Source of the DNA: an uncultured Collinsella sp.
GTDB lineage: Bacteria > Actinomycetota > Coriobacteriia > Coriobacteriales > Coriobacteriaceae
Assembly (NCBI GenBank): GCA_900542945.1
Contig: UQPI01000016.1
Coordinates: 1-42,592, forward strand
Reading direction: 5' to 3'
Length of the DNA stretch: 42,592 bases
Both the position numbers and the translations under genes were made by a program. Below are positions 34,145 to 41,883 of the stretch, one piece after another; position 1 is the stretch's first letter, and each line of letters opens with the position of its first letter. The notes under the pieces were generated by a model. That model saw only the letters and a program-made list of their open reading frames with translations, had not been told where the DNA came from and searched no databases.

Positions 34145-34411
34145 CTAGGCAATCATTGCATCGAGTGTAATGAGTTCCCTGAGTCGCTCCGTGCGCGTTT
34201 GCCCATGGCGCTTTGCCTTTGCGTCAAATGCTTCAAGAACCGATTCGCCCACACGTGCCGATAAAACAACGCTTGGCTCATCAGAGATCGACGGCCTTCC
34301 CGGCTTGATGGTGCGACCCTTCGGCCATTCATCTTTTTCGTATGCCTCCGCGGCTTTCTCCAACTCTCCGGGGGCAAACCCCATCATCTTTTCAAGCTGC
34401 TTGGCGTCCAT
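34145..34411 (-). CDS. Ribbon-helix-helix antitoxin-like protein, orphan
   Basis: An 88-residue protein. The first half has an acidic helical region and the GRPSISDEPSVVLSARV strand typical of CopG/BrnA-like antitoxins. The second half (LEAFDAKAKRHGQTRTERLRELI) fits the two helices of a ribbon-helix-helix fold. AGGAGG lies 7 nt before the ATG at 34411, and a good promoter with operator-like palindromes precedes it. No toxin gene is present on either side: 870 nt upstream are non-coding and the downstream side is a repeat. It may be a stand-alone regulator or an antitoxin left after toxin loss. Confidence 0.72.
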   Translation of the reverse strand: MDAKQLEKMMGFAPGELEKAAEAYEKDEWPKGRTIKPGRPSISDEPSVVLSARVGESVLEAFDAKAKRHGQTRTERLRELITLDAMIA

Positions 34412-34465
34412 AGCGCCTCCTATCGATTGACATAATGTCGAGCGCTGGTTACCGGAATCTCTTTT

Positions 34466-34494
34466 TGTATACAGTTTTGTAGACAAAAATACAA
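34466..34494 (-). promoter_or_regulatory. Promoter and operator of the antitoxin-like gene
   Basis: On the minus strand TTGTAT (34489-34494) and TATACA (34466-34471) are 17 nt apart. The spacer contains the perfect palindrome TTTTGTAGACAAAA (34475-34488), and the -10 is part of TGTATACA. Ribbon-helix-helix proteins usually bind such palindromes in their own promoters, so autoregulation is likely. Confidence 0.7.
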
Positions 34495-34684
34495 GCAGTT
34501 TATCAAGCTAATTAGCGTGTATTGACTAGTTTTTTCGATAGGAAATGAGCATCGATGGCTTCGATATTTCTTCACTTGCTAGTCTGGAACATGAGCGCTC
34601 ATTGAACCTGCAGAGGGGGCACTTTAACAAACTATCGAGATTCTGGCCAGGAGCTTTCACCGGTCTTCGGTGGTGAGAACAGCT

Positions 34685-34713
34685 CAATTCGCGACACAGT
34701 GTGTCGCGAATTG
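34685..34713. repeat. 29-nt palindrome
   Basis: Arms CAATTCGCGACACA and TGTGTCGCGAATTG are perfectly complementary around a single G. No gene borders it within 250 nt. It could be a protein-binding site or a hairpin of a small RNA. Confidence 0.75.
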
Positions 34714-34817
34714 GAGTAGTCGCTGAGTGTTCTTTAACAACTAGTCATTCAAGAAGAGAGCGTCTAAGTGCCGGAATTGCCATTTTGAGTCGTTCCTAAC
34801 GACTATTCTGGAGGGCT

Positions 34818-35047
34818 GTGTGCAAAAAAGGGCAAATATGAGTACTGTTGCCATTATGGGTGCATTTATTTTGTTCAAAAATGAGGTCCCTGATGAGATT
34901 TAATACCATTAGGCGTCTCTTTTATTGAACATATGGGGAGAAATAACGCCGTCTGTGGGCGCTTGGGGCGTTGAATGATCCCTGAAATGATTAAAATTGC
35001 TGTTACTAAACAAGTAGCAGTACTCATATTTGCCATTTTTTGAACAC
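34818..35047. repeat. 32-bp inverted repeat pair
   Basis: Bases 34818-34849 match the reverse complement of 35016-35047 at 29 of 32 positions (core GGCAAATATGAGTACTG). The 166-bp interior has no gene. It looks like a short inverted-terminal-repeat element without transposase. Confidence 0.7.
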
Positions 35048-35120
35048 GGTCCTCTAAGGAGCCCTTTCCAGAGACGTCAGATGGCCTCAAACAGCCATAA
35101 TCCAAAGGCTGTCTCAAACA

Positions 35121-35247
35121 ACTAGTCATTTAAGAACGTCCCCAATGACTACCTGTGCCGGGGCCATGCAAAAAGCTGTACACCAGCATCCAAAGATGTC
35201 GAAAAATGTCGACTTTGGATGCTGGCGTACATGTTTGGGTCGTATGG
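35121..35247. repeat. 126-bp direct repeat, copy B
   Basis: The second copy of 34015-34140. Its internal hairpin is stronger: GTACACCAGCATCCAAAG pairs with CTTTGGATGCTGGCGTAC at 17 of 18 positions over a 17-nt loop. It ends 37 nt from the stop of the glutaredoxin gene, so it may serve as that gene's terminator. Confidence 0.85.
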
Positions 35248-35283
35248 GCTTGGACGTCGGGGCGAGCCGACTGCAATTGCGTA

Positions 35284-35529
35284 CTAGAGCAGATTCTTCT
35301 GTACCCACGCGATAATGTCGCCCGACTCGTAGAGCGGTGCGCCGTCAATGAACAGGCAGGGAACCTGCCGCTTGCCGCCGATGGCGATAAGCGTCTGCTC
35401 GGCATCGGGATCGGTCGAGATGTTGCGCTCGGGGATGGTCACGCCGTTATCGGCCAGGAAACGCTTGACCTTTATGCAATACGGGCAGCCGGTCATAACG
35501 TAGAGCGCGAGCTCGTGATCAGTAGCCAT
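35284..35529 (-). CDS. Glutaredoxin-like protein
   Basis: An 81-residue thioredoxin-fold protein. The redox site is CPYC (Cys15 and Cys18) after the first strand, and the cis-proline is in RQVPCLFI, with a GG-like turn (GDIIAWV) near the end. It fits the NrdH/GrxC-sized glutaredoxins that reduce disulfides in the cytoplasm. The ATG at 35529 with GGAG just upstream gives the family's length. It lies 51 nt downstream of the TipAS-type regulator stop on the same strand and may be cotranscribed with it. Confidence 0.88.
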   Translation of the reverse strand: MATDHELALYVMTGCPYCIKVKRFLADNGVTIPERNISTDPDAEQTLIAIGGKRQVPCLFIDGAPLYESGDIIAWVQKNLL

Positions 35530-35580
35530 AGGTCTCCAATCGGTTGAGGTTTCGATTGAAATACCCAAAGCCGCCGCGGT

Positions 35581-36408
35581 CTATGCACGCGTCAACGACG
35601 ACTCGATTGCCTGTACCAGAAACGCTGTGGCTCCGGTGCCGCAGGGGTTGTCGTAGTAGTCAACAAAGCGCTGGTCGGCAAGATAACCATTGGCGAGGCC
35701 CAGGTATGCTTCGTCCTGGGGCTCGTGTCCCCAGTTAAGGCCAATCCATCGGCGGTGCATTGCGACAAGCTTGCGGGCTTCGTTACTCTTTGGATCGCCG
35801 TCGCCCATGGCAATCGAGAGCTGGCCCAGAATAGCGCGTTCAAGTTCCTTCATGTCGTTCCATGTCTCGGGATCCATATCCAGCAGTGCTTCGTTTGCGG
35901 CGTCGATCGCCTCGTCGCCATAGCGCGCTCGCGCCTCGGCACCGTAGCGCTCCTCGTTTTCGTGCACGGAGCGCCAGCGCTCCAGTTGCGGCAGCACGGC
36001 GCCCATGAGCGAGACGGCTTCATCGAGCGACATGCCGGTGTTTTGTGCCAGACGCGGGGCACAATCCTCAATCATCGCCTCCATGGTGGTGTCGTAGGTG
36101 TACTTGCCGCGGTCGTAGCACCACTTGCAGTAATGATCGGTCGTGGCGCCCGTGGTGTCGGTGCCGCAGTCATCGGGCGTGAGCACCATGCCGCAGCTCT
36201 GGCAATAGTGCTCGGGCATTTCGAGCAGGTGGGACAGCGGCTCTCCGGTTACGGCGGCAATGAGCTTCATCATATCGATGCCCGGGGTGACTTCGCCGCG
36301 CTCCCAGCGGCTGACGGCTTGGCGCGTGACATAGAGCTTGGCGGCAAGCTGCTCTTGGGTAAGGTTGTTGTCGCGGCGGACGGCGATGAGCTTTTCTGCA
36401 AAGGCCAT
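35581..36408 (-). CDS. XRE-family regulator fused to a zinc ribbon and a TipAS-like effector domain
   Basis: A 275-residue three-part regulator. Residues 1-60 are an XRE helix-turn-helix (LTQEQLAAKLYVTRQAVSRWE). Residues about 67-105 hold a putative zinc ribbon (YCQSCGM, then HYCKWCYDRGKYTY; two CxxC pairs). Residues about 130-270 resemble the TipAS domain, which in the MerR-type TipA proteins traps thiopeptide antibiotics. Matching features are the repeated acidic/aromatic pattern, MHRRWIGLNWG and YLGLANGYLADQRFVDYYD. Replacement of the usual MerR part by XRE is notable. AAAGGAG precedes the ATG. A 15-nt palindrome abuts the -35 of its promoter, which suggests autoregulation. Confidence 0.83.
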   Translation of the reverse strand: MAFAEKLIAVRRDNNLTQEQLAAKLYVTRQAVSRWERGEVTPGIDMMKLIAAVTGEPLSHLLEMPEHYCQSCGMVLTPDDCGTDTTGATTDHYCKWCYDRGKYTYDTTMEAMIEDCAPRLAQNTGMSLDEAVSLMGAVLPQLERWRSVHENEERYGAEARARYGDEAIDAANEALLDMDPETWNDMKELERAILGQLSIAMGDGDPKSNEARKLVAMHRRWIGLNWGHEPQDEAYLGLANGYLADQRFVDYYDNPCGTGATAFLVQAIESSLTRA

Positions 36409-36438
36409 AATGGCTCCTTTCTGCTGCTTGTTGGCTTA

Positions 36439-36482
36439 AGCATACGCGGCAGCCGATGTCCTTCCAAGCAACCGTTGGTTGC
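36439..36482 (-). promoter_or_regulatory. Promoter and probable operator of the XRE-TipAS gene
   Basis: On the minus strand TTGGAA (36462-36467) and TATGCT (36439-36444) are 17 nt apart. GCAACCGTTGGTTGC (36468-36482) is a palindrome with 6-nt arms directly upstream of the -35, a natural binding site for the XRE domain. Confidence 0.65.
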
Positions 36483-36548
36483 ATGCAGATGACGATGAGA
36501 GAGAATCGCAGCCTGCGCCCCGCGCGCCTGTGCCGTACAATGACCGGC

Positions 36549-37286
36549 ATGGAACCTATTGCATACATACATACCGACCTGCCGCAGAAGTTCGGCATTC
36601 CGCGCAACAGCTTTTTGGCGCCCCATCTGCAGGGGCGCATCGTCTTTGAGCCGGAATTTGCCTCCAATGCAGCGGTTGAGGGCCTAGGCTCCTTCTCTCA
36701 CCTATGGCTGCTCTGGCGCTTCGAAAACGGCGCGCCCGGCGGCACGGCTAAAGATATTGCCGTCGACGCTAAAACACAGGACAGGTCCGGCACCAACGCA
36801 AAATGGTCGAAGACCGTGCGTCCGCCGCGCTTGGGTGGAGCTGAGCGCGTGGGCGTATTTGCCACGCGTAGTCCGTTTCGCCCCAATCCCATCGGTCTTA
36901 CCTGCGTCAAGCTCGATCGTGTCGAGCTTACCGACGATGGCCCCATCATCCATGTGCTAGGGGCCGATCTGCGCGACGGCACGCCCATCTACGACATTAA
37001 GCCCTACATTCCGTTTGCGGATTGCCACCCGGATGCGACCGGCGGCTGGATCGAGGATGCGCCGTGGCAAGAGCTCGATGTTGACTTTCCACAAGCACTG
37101 CAGGAGACGGTCCCGCGCACAAAGCTCCCCGGCTTGGTCGAGGTCCTTTGCCAAGATCCGCGCCGCGCGGGTAGCAAACACGAGCCAAGCCGCGTTTACC
37201 ATCTGGCCTACGCCGGGCTCGACATATCCTTTACGGTTGATGGAACCAGGTTGACGGTAATCGCCGTCGACGACGCGCGGGACTAG
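36549..37286 (+). CDS. trmO: tRNA (N6-threonylcarbamoyladenosine(37)-N6)-methyltransferase TrmO
   Basis: A 245-residue TrmO/TsaA/VirR-type protein, which methylates t6A37 in tRNAs using S-adenosylmethionine. The N-terminal β-barrel domain begins at IAYIHTDLPQKFGIPRN and includes FSHLWLLWRF, RPPRLGG, GVFATRSPFRPNPIG and DGTPIYDIKPY, all strong family motifs. A C-terminal domain of about 80 residues follows, as in the longer bacterial form. The start is uncertain: ATG 36549 has no Shine-Dalgarno. A TACAAT -10-like hexamer at 36536-36541 would start RNA right at this ATG, so leaderless translation is possible. ATG 36540 is the alternative. Confidence 0.9.
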   Translation: MEPIAYIHTDLPQKFGIPRNSFLAPHLQGRIVFEPEFASNAAVEGLGSFSHLWLLWRFENGAPGGTAKDIAVDAKTQDRSGTNAKWSKTVRPPRLGGAERVGVFATRSPFRPNPIGLTCVKLDRVELTDDGPIIHVLGADLRDGTPIYDIKPYIPFADCHPDATGGWIEDAPWQELDVDFPQALQETVPRTKLPGLVEVLCQDPRRAGSKHEPSRVYHLAYAGLDISFTVDGTRLTVIAVDDARD

Positions 37287-37398
37287 CCGGCCATTCGCCG
37301 GCGCCCGCCAAATTCAACGCCAAACCCCGTGCCAAAATCGCCCACGCTGGTGGACAATAACGCCTACCAAAACAATCCGCTTTGCACGGGAGCTCAGC

Positions 37399-38613
37399 AT
37401 GAAATACGACTTTACTTCGCTTATCGACCGCCACGGCATGGACGCCATCGCCGTTGACTCCTGGGGCGAGGTCCCCGGCATGGCTCCGAACGCGCCCGAC
37501 GAGGGCTTCGACCGCATCCCCATGTGGGTGGCGGACATGAACTTTGCCACGGTGCCCACGGTCCAGGAGCACATCATTCAGCGCGCCCAGCATCCCATGT
37601 TTGGCTATTTCGATCCTCGCCCCGAGTACTTCGACCGCATCATCGAATGGCAGAGCCGACGTAATGGCGTCGAGGGTCTGCTCCCGGAGCATATCGGCTA
37701 CGAAAACGGCGTGCTGGGCGGCGTCGTATCGACCCTGCGGGCGTATGTCCAGCCGGGCGATGCGGTGCTGGTCCACAGCCCTACCTACATCGGCTTTACC
37801 AAGTCCATTGAAGCCGCGGGCTATCGCATTGTCCACAGCCCGCTTAAGCTCGACGACCAGGGCGTGTGGCGCATGGACTTTGAGGACATGGAGCACAAGC
37901 TCGTCCAAAACCACATCCACGCCGCGGTGTTCTGCTCGCCGCACAATCCTTGCGGCCGCGTATGGGAGCGCGACGAGATCGGGCGCGCCATGGACATCTA
38001 TCGCCGGCACGATTGCGTGGTGATTTCGGACGAGATTTGGTCCGACATCATCTTGCCCGGCCACAAGCATATCCCGACGCAGTCGGTGAGCGAGGATGCC
38101 CGCATGCGCACGGTCGCCCTCTATGCGCCCAGCAAGACGTTTAACCTGGCGGGCCTGGTCGGCAGCTACCACATCATCTATAACGAGACGCTGCGCGACC
38201 GCGTGTGCGCCGTGTCCAATAAGACCCACTACAACGAGATGAATGTCCTTTCGATGCACGCGCTTATCGGTGCCTACCAGCCGCAGGGCTACGAGTGGCT
38301 CGATGAGCTCAACGAGGTTATCGAGGGCAACATTGACTACTTCTGCGATTACGTTGACGAGCATTTTGCGGGCGTGTCCTATTCGCGTCCGCAAGGCACC
38401 TATATGGTGTTCTTGGACTGCACCGAGTGGTGTCGCGAGCATGGCCGCGATATTCAGTGGTTGCTCGACGAGGGGACGCGCGTGGGCGTGGGGTATCAGG
38501 ACGGCCGTCCGTTCCACGGACCCTGCCACATTCGCGTGAATCTGGCGCTGCCGCTTTCGCGTGTAAGGGAGGCGTGCGACCGCCTGGACCGCTACGTTTT
38601 TAATGCACAGTAA
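37399..38613 (+). CDS. MalY/PatB-type PLP-dependent C-S lyase or aminotransferase
   Basis: A 404-residue fold-type I PLP enzyme. Visible are the PMWVADMNF opening typical of MalY/PatB, YENGVLGG, the HNPCGRVW loop, SDEIWSDI with the Asp that contacts the pyridine nitrogen, the Schiff-base Lys246 in APSKTFNLAG, and the carboxylate-binding Arg in HIRVNLALP. MalY/PatB proteins are usually cystathionine β-lyases or cysteine-S-conjugate lyases releasing pyruvate, ammonia and a thiol. Substrate choice cannot be read here. GGGAG lies 7 nt before the ATG. It is a single gene with its own leader and a hairpin after it. Confidence 0.9.
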   Translation: MKYDFTSLIDRHGMDAIAVDSWGEVPGMAPNAPDEGFDRIPMWVADMNFATVPTVQEHIIQRAQHPMFGYFDPRPEYFDRIIEWQSRRNGVEGLLPEHIGYENGVLGGVVSTLRAYVQPGDAVLVHSPTYIGFTKSIEAAGYRIVHSPLKLDDQGVWRMDFEDMEHKLVQNHIHAAVFCSPHNPCGRVWERDEIGRAMDIYRRHDCVVISDEIWSDIILPGHKHIPTQSVSEDARMRTVALYAPSKTFNLAGLVGSYHIIYNETLRDRVCAVSNKTHYNEMNVLSMHALIGAYQPQGYEWLDELNEVIEGNIDYFCDYVDEHFAGVSYSRPQGTYMVFLDCTEWCREHGRDIQWLLDEGTRVGVGYQDGRPFHGPCHIRVNLALPLSRVREACDRLDRYVFNAQ

Positions 38614-38627
38614 GTGAGCGCTGCATG

Positions 38628-38661
38628 CGGGGCCGTCTGCCAGATTGGCTGGAAGGCCCCG
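38628..38661 (+). terminator. Hairpin after the PLP enzyme gene
   Basis: CGGGGCC (38628-38634) pairs with GGCCCCG (38655-38661), with partial inner pairing CTGCCA/GGCTGG. There is no T-run, so it is a weak or Rho-assisted end. Confidence 0.5.
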
Positions 38662-38683
38662 TATGGTAAAGCATCTGTAACCA

Positions 38684-38713
38684 TTGAGCGCAAGCGCGGT
38701 TTTGTCTGCTAAT
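38684..38713 (+). promoter_or_regulatory. Probable promoter of the binding protein-kinase operon
   Basis: TTGAGC (38684-38689) and GCTAAT (38708-38713) are 18 nt apart, each a 4/6 match or better, 43 nt before the ATG of the solute-binding lipoprotein. Confidence 0.4.
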
Positions 38714-38755
38714 ATCTTTGCTCTTGAGTCTGTAAACAGGATCGTCTGGAGCTCG

Positions 38756-39625
38756 ATGAAAAGACCTCGTCGCTCGGCCGCCATATCGTTGTTTGTTGCG
38801 CTTGCAGTGGTGAGTGCCTTTGTCGTGGCGATAGCTGGCTGTTCCGGGTCGAATGACGGGGCCGCGGCGTCTGCATCAGAAGGCGCGGCCGCCTCGCAGG
38901 TCAAAGACGACAACCTTAAAACGCTCAACGTCGGCAGCGACCTCTATCCGCCGTTTGTGTATAGCGACGAGTACGGCAATATCGTTGGCCTGGATGTCGA
39001 GATTTTGACCGAGGCTTTGGCCCGCATTGGTTACAAGCCAAAATACCAGCTGATCGACTGGGAAAAGAAGAAAGAACTGCTGGCGAGCGGCGAGCTCGAC
39101 TGCGTCATGGGCAGCTTTAGTATGACGGGCCGCGAAAACGAATATCGCTGGGCCGGCCCGTACCTTGCGAGCCGCCAGGTGGTCGCGGTCGATCCCGAGA
39201 GCGATATCTACACGCTTGCCGATCTTGAGGATAAGGTCGTGGCCGTTCAGTCCACCACCAAGCCCGAATCGATTCTGCTCAATCGTCTGAACGAAGACGT
39301 TCCGCAGATCAAGGAACTCTACAGCTTTTCGGACCGTTCGTACCTGAACCCGGCGCTCGTCGAAGGCCTGGTCGATGCCATCGCAGCGCATGAGTCCTCG
39401 TTGCTCACCTACGAAAAAGACTATGGTGTGACGTATCGCATATTGGATGAGCCGCTGCTGGAGGTCGGTTTGGGTACCGCTTTCGATATCAACGACACGC
39501 GCGGTATTGACGTTAAGCTCACTCACGCCTACCAAGAGATGCTTGCCGATGGCACCATGGAGCGCCTGGTGTCAAAGTATTTTGATGACCCTTCGCCCTT
39601 TTTGAATATGGAGGGCCTGTCGTGA
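38756..39625 (+). CDS. Amino-acid-type solute-binding lipoprotein
   Basis: A 289-residue lipoprotein. The signal peptide begins MKRPRRS and ends with the lipobox VAIAGC, lipidated at Cys29. The mature part is a type II periplasmic-binding-protein fold of the polar amino acid family: LNVGSDLYPPFVY, VGLDVEIL, LDCVMGSFSMTGREN, then VVAVQSTTKPESI. No ABC permease or ATPase gene is adjacent. Instead the stop overlaps the start of a hybrid histidine kinase (GTGA), so the two are made together. A role as the ligand-sensing partner of that kinase fits better than transport. The ATG at 38756 with GGAG begins a proper signal peptide; upstream frame codons are rejected. Confidence 0.87.
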   Translation: MKRPRRSAAISLFVALAVVSAFVVAIAGCSGSNDGAAASASEGAAASQVKDDNLKTLNVGSDLYPPFVYSDEYGNIVGLDVEILTEALARIGYKPKYQLIDWEKKKELLASGELDCVMGSFSMTGRENEYRWAGPYLASRQVVAVDPESDIYTLADLEDKVVAVQSTTKPESILLNRLNEDVPQIKELYSFSDRSYLNPALVEGLVDAIAAHESSLLTYEKDYGVTYRILDEPLLEVGLGTAFDINDTRGIDVKLTHAYQEMLADGTMERLVSKYFDDPSPFLNMEGLS

Positions 39626-41814
39626 TCGATGCACCCGACAACACCACAGAGAAGCGGGGCGACCGTTCGGCCCTGGCATGGCTCCTTGCCGCCCTGTTGG
39701 GGATAGCACTCTCGGCTGCTGCCGGCATGACGAGCTACGGTTACACGACGGCCCAAGCCGAGCAGCGCTTTTCCGACGTTGTCGATTACGTGGCGACACA
39801 GAGCCTTTCCTACGATGCGTTTAACAGCGCCTATGCGACTAAAAATCTGATTCGCGTTATGGAGATTGCCGGAGAGGTAGCGCGCGATATGGAGCGCGAT
39901 GCCTCGGCGGATAACGCTACGTTGGAACAATATGCTGATCAGTTTAATGTGACAGCGCTGATCGTGACGGACGCATCGGGCAACTTGGTGTCCGAGTCCT
40001 CGACGGATAACGTGAGCTACGAGTCGCTCGCCGCGAATCTCAAAGAGACGCCTGTGCTGGAGGTGGCAGCCCATCCGCTTAAGTCCTATACCGCTCGCAT
40101 TACGCTTGCGGATGATTCGGTCGCAGACATTGGCTGCGTGGCCCGGCGGGACGGCGAGGGCATCGTTGTCGCGGTGAGGCACCAGAGCGCCAAGGCGGTC
40201 GCAAGCAATACGCTCAAGTTGCAGAGCCTGCTTGATGGCTATGAAACCATCGATAGCGGCAATATCGTGATTGAAAGCGATGGCAAGGTCGTTGCGACCA
40301 ATGCCGTTGAGCCCACCATATCGGGTGTGTTCGACTTGCCGGCGACGGACGCCATCGCTGTCGACAGTATTAAAGAGCGCTGTCTGGCTGGTAAGGTCAG
40401 GTTGGTTAACGCCAACGGCAAGTGGTATTTGGGCACATTTGGCAAAGCGCGCAATTTTTACGTGTACACCTATGCCTCGGCGCAGCGCTACTTTGAGGTC
40501 GTCGCGGCTGTTACTGCCGGCGCGCTGGTGCTCTACAGCGGTGTTATGGCCGCTGTTGTGATGGTGCGTCGTCGCGCCGATCGTCGACGTTTGACGGACT
40601 TGCTGCAGCAGGAACGCGACTATGGTGACAAGCTGGCAAAGGCAGCGCGCGAGGCCTCCTCTGCCAACTCGGCAAAGACGGAGTTCCTGCGTCGCATGAG
40701 CCACGATCTGCGCACGCCCATCAACGGCATTCGCGGCATGGTCGAGGTGGGCGATGCCAATGCGGACGATCTGCAAAAGCAGACCGAGTGCCGCTCGAAG
40801 ATCTGGACGGCATCGGGACTACTGCTCGACCTTGCCAACGAGGCGCTCGATATGAGCCGCTTGGAGAGCGGGCAGGTCGACCTGAACCTCGTGCCTGCAA
40901 ATTTGGTGGCCCTCACCCGTGAAGTGCGCGATATTCTGGAGCGCCAGGCCGAGGAGCGTCTGGTGACAATTATCTGCGACCAGCAGACGCTTAATCATCC
41001 CTATGCGCGGGTGAGCGTGACGCACCTCAAGCGCTTGTTGGTCAATATTGCCGGCAATGCCGTCAAGTACAACCGTCAGGGCGGCTATGTTCGCCTGACG
41101 TGCCGCGAGGTGGAGCCGGTGGACGGCGTCCCCGTCTATGAATACACGATCGCCGATAACGGTATCGGCATGAGTGAGGAGTTCCAACAGCACCTTTACG
41201 AGCCGTTTTGTCGCGAGGAACAGCAGGTGGAGGGCGCTTCATCGGGAACCGGCTTGGGCGCGCCTATCGCAAAGCAGTTGGTCGAGCTTATGGGCGGAAC
41301 CATGAGCTTTACGAGCACCTTGGGGCAGGGGACGACGTTTACCATCCGCCTGCCGTTTGAGAAGTGCAAGCGCTCCGAGATTCCTCAGGATGTGCGCGTG
41401 GACGCGGGAGATGGCGATGCGCTCCAGGGCTTGCGCGTTTTGCTCGTAGAGGATAACGACCTGAATGCCGAGATTGCACAGTTTACGCTCGCCCGCGCCG
41501 GTGCCGTCGTGACGCATGCTAAGGATGGTGAGTCTGCCGTCGAGATGTTTGCCGCTAGCGCGCCGCACGAGTACGACGTGGTGTTGATGGACATCATGAT
41601 GCCGGGTATCGATGGCCTTGAGGCCACACGTTGGATTCGAACACTCGATCGCGATGATGCCACGACCACACCGATTATCGCCGTGAGCGCCAACGCCTTT
41701 GCCGACGATCGCAGGCTTTCGCGTGAGGCGGGCATGAACGCGCACCTGAGTAAACCAGTGAGTTCGCAGGAGCTCGTTGAGGCGCTTGCGCACATAGCCG
41801 CCGACGCTTCATAA
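39622..41814 (+). CDS. Hybrid sensor histidine kinase with receiver domain
   Basis: A 730-residue membrane kinase. Transmembrane helices at about 18-38 and 293-317 enclose a 250-residue extracytoplasmic sensor of Cache-like length (ALIVTDASGNLVSES reads like such a fold). HisKA has His361 in SHDLRTP. The ATPase region has NIAGNAVKYN, ADNGIGM and GTGLGAPI. The C-terminal receiver has Asp657 in VVLMDIMMPG and the Lys of LSKPVSS. It starts at GTG, overlapping the lipoprotein gene by 4 nt. No DNA-binding output is present, so a phosphotransfer partner or separate regulator must exist. The receiver fragment at the window end resembles this receiver closely. Confidence 0.92.
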   Translation: MIDAPDNTTEKRGDRSALAWLLAALLGIALSAAAGMTSYGYTTAQAEQRFSDVVDYVATQSLSYDAFNSAYATKNLIRVMEIAGEVARDMERDASADNATLEQYADQFNVTALIVTDASGNLVSESSTDNVSYESLAANLKETPVLEVAAHPLKSYTARITLADDSVADIGCVARRDGEGIVVAVRHQSAKAVASNTLKLQSLLDGYETIDSGNIVIESDGKVVATNAVEPTISGVFDLPATDAIAVDSIKERCLAGKVRLVNANGKWYLGTFGKARNFYVYTYASAQRYFEVVAAVTAGALVLYSGVMAAVVMVRRRADRRRLTDLLQQERDYGDKLAKAAREASSANSAKTEFLRRMSHDLRTPINGIRGMVEVGDANADDLQKQTECRSKIWTASGLLLDLANEALDMSRLESGQVDLNLVPANLVALTREVRDILERQAEERLVTIICDQQTLNHPYARVSVTHLKRLLVNIAGNAVKYNRQGGYVRLTCREVEPVDGVPVYEYTIADNGIGMSEEFQQHLYEPFCREEQQVEGASSGTGLGAPIAKQLVELMGGTMSFTSTLGQGTTFTIRLPFEKCKRSEIPQDVRVDAGDGDALQGLRVLLVEDNDLNAEIAQFTLARAGAVVTHAKDGESAVEMFAASAPHEYDVVLMDIMMPGIDGLEATRWIRTLDRDDATTTPIIAVSANAFADDRRLSREAGMNAHLSKPVSSQELVEALAHIAADAS

Positions 41815-41816
41815 GT

Positions 41817-41856
41817 ATATGGCCCGGTTCCAAGGTGGGTTGGAACCGGGCCATAT
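41817..41856. terminator. Bidirectional terminator between kinase and PNPOx-family gene
   Basis: A perfect 17-bp stem, ATATGGCCCGGTTCCAA (41817-41833) with 41840-41856, on a GGTGGG loop, between convergent genes. Confidence 0.9.
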
Positions 41857-41883
41857 TGCTATTGATGAGACCTGCTTTTGGGC

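Larger units (their letters stand above)
34495..35120. other. Non-coding stretch rich in palindromes
   Basis: I see no supportable gene in this AT-richer stretch. It holds ATGAGCGCTCAT near 34590, a 29-nt palindrome at 34685, a partial copy of the 33995 hairpin loop (near 34734-34760, GTTCTTTAACAACTAGTCATTCAAGAA-like) and a 32-bp inverted pair at 34818/35016. An 84-codon minus-strand frame near 34875-35129 has no ribosome-binding site and runs through the repeats. Confidence 0.6.

Noticed and set aside
34875..35129. 84-codon minus-strand frame
   Set aside because: No start signals, and it runs through inverted-repeat sequence.
34015..35247. Composite transposon bounded by insertion sequences
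   Set aside because: The 126-bp repeats carry no transposase and lie in direct orientation without visible target duplications.
37231..38928. 565-codon minus-strand frame
   Set aside because: It is antisense to the PLP enzyme and has low-complexity, shadow-like composition.
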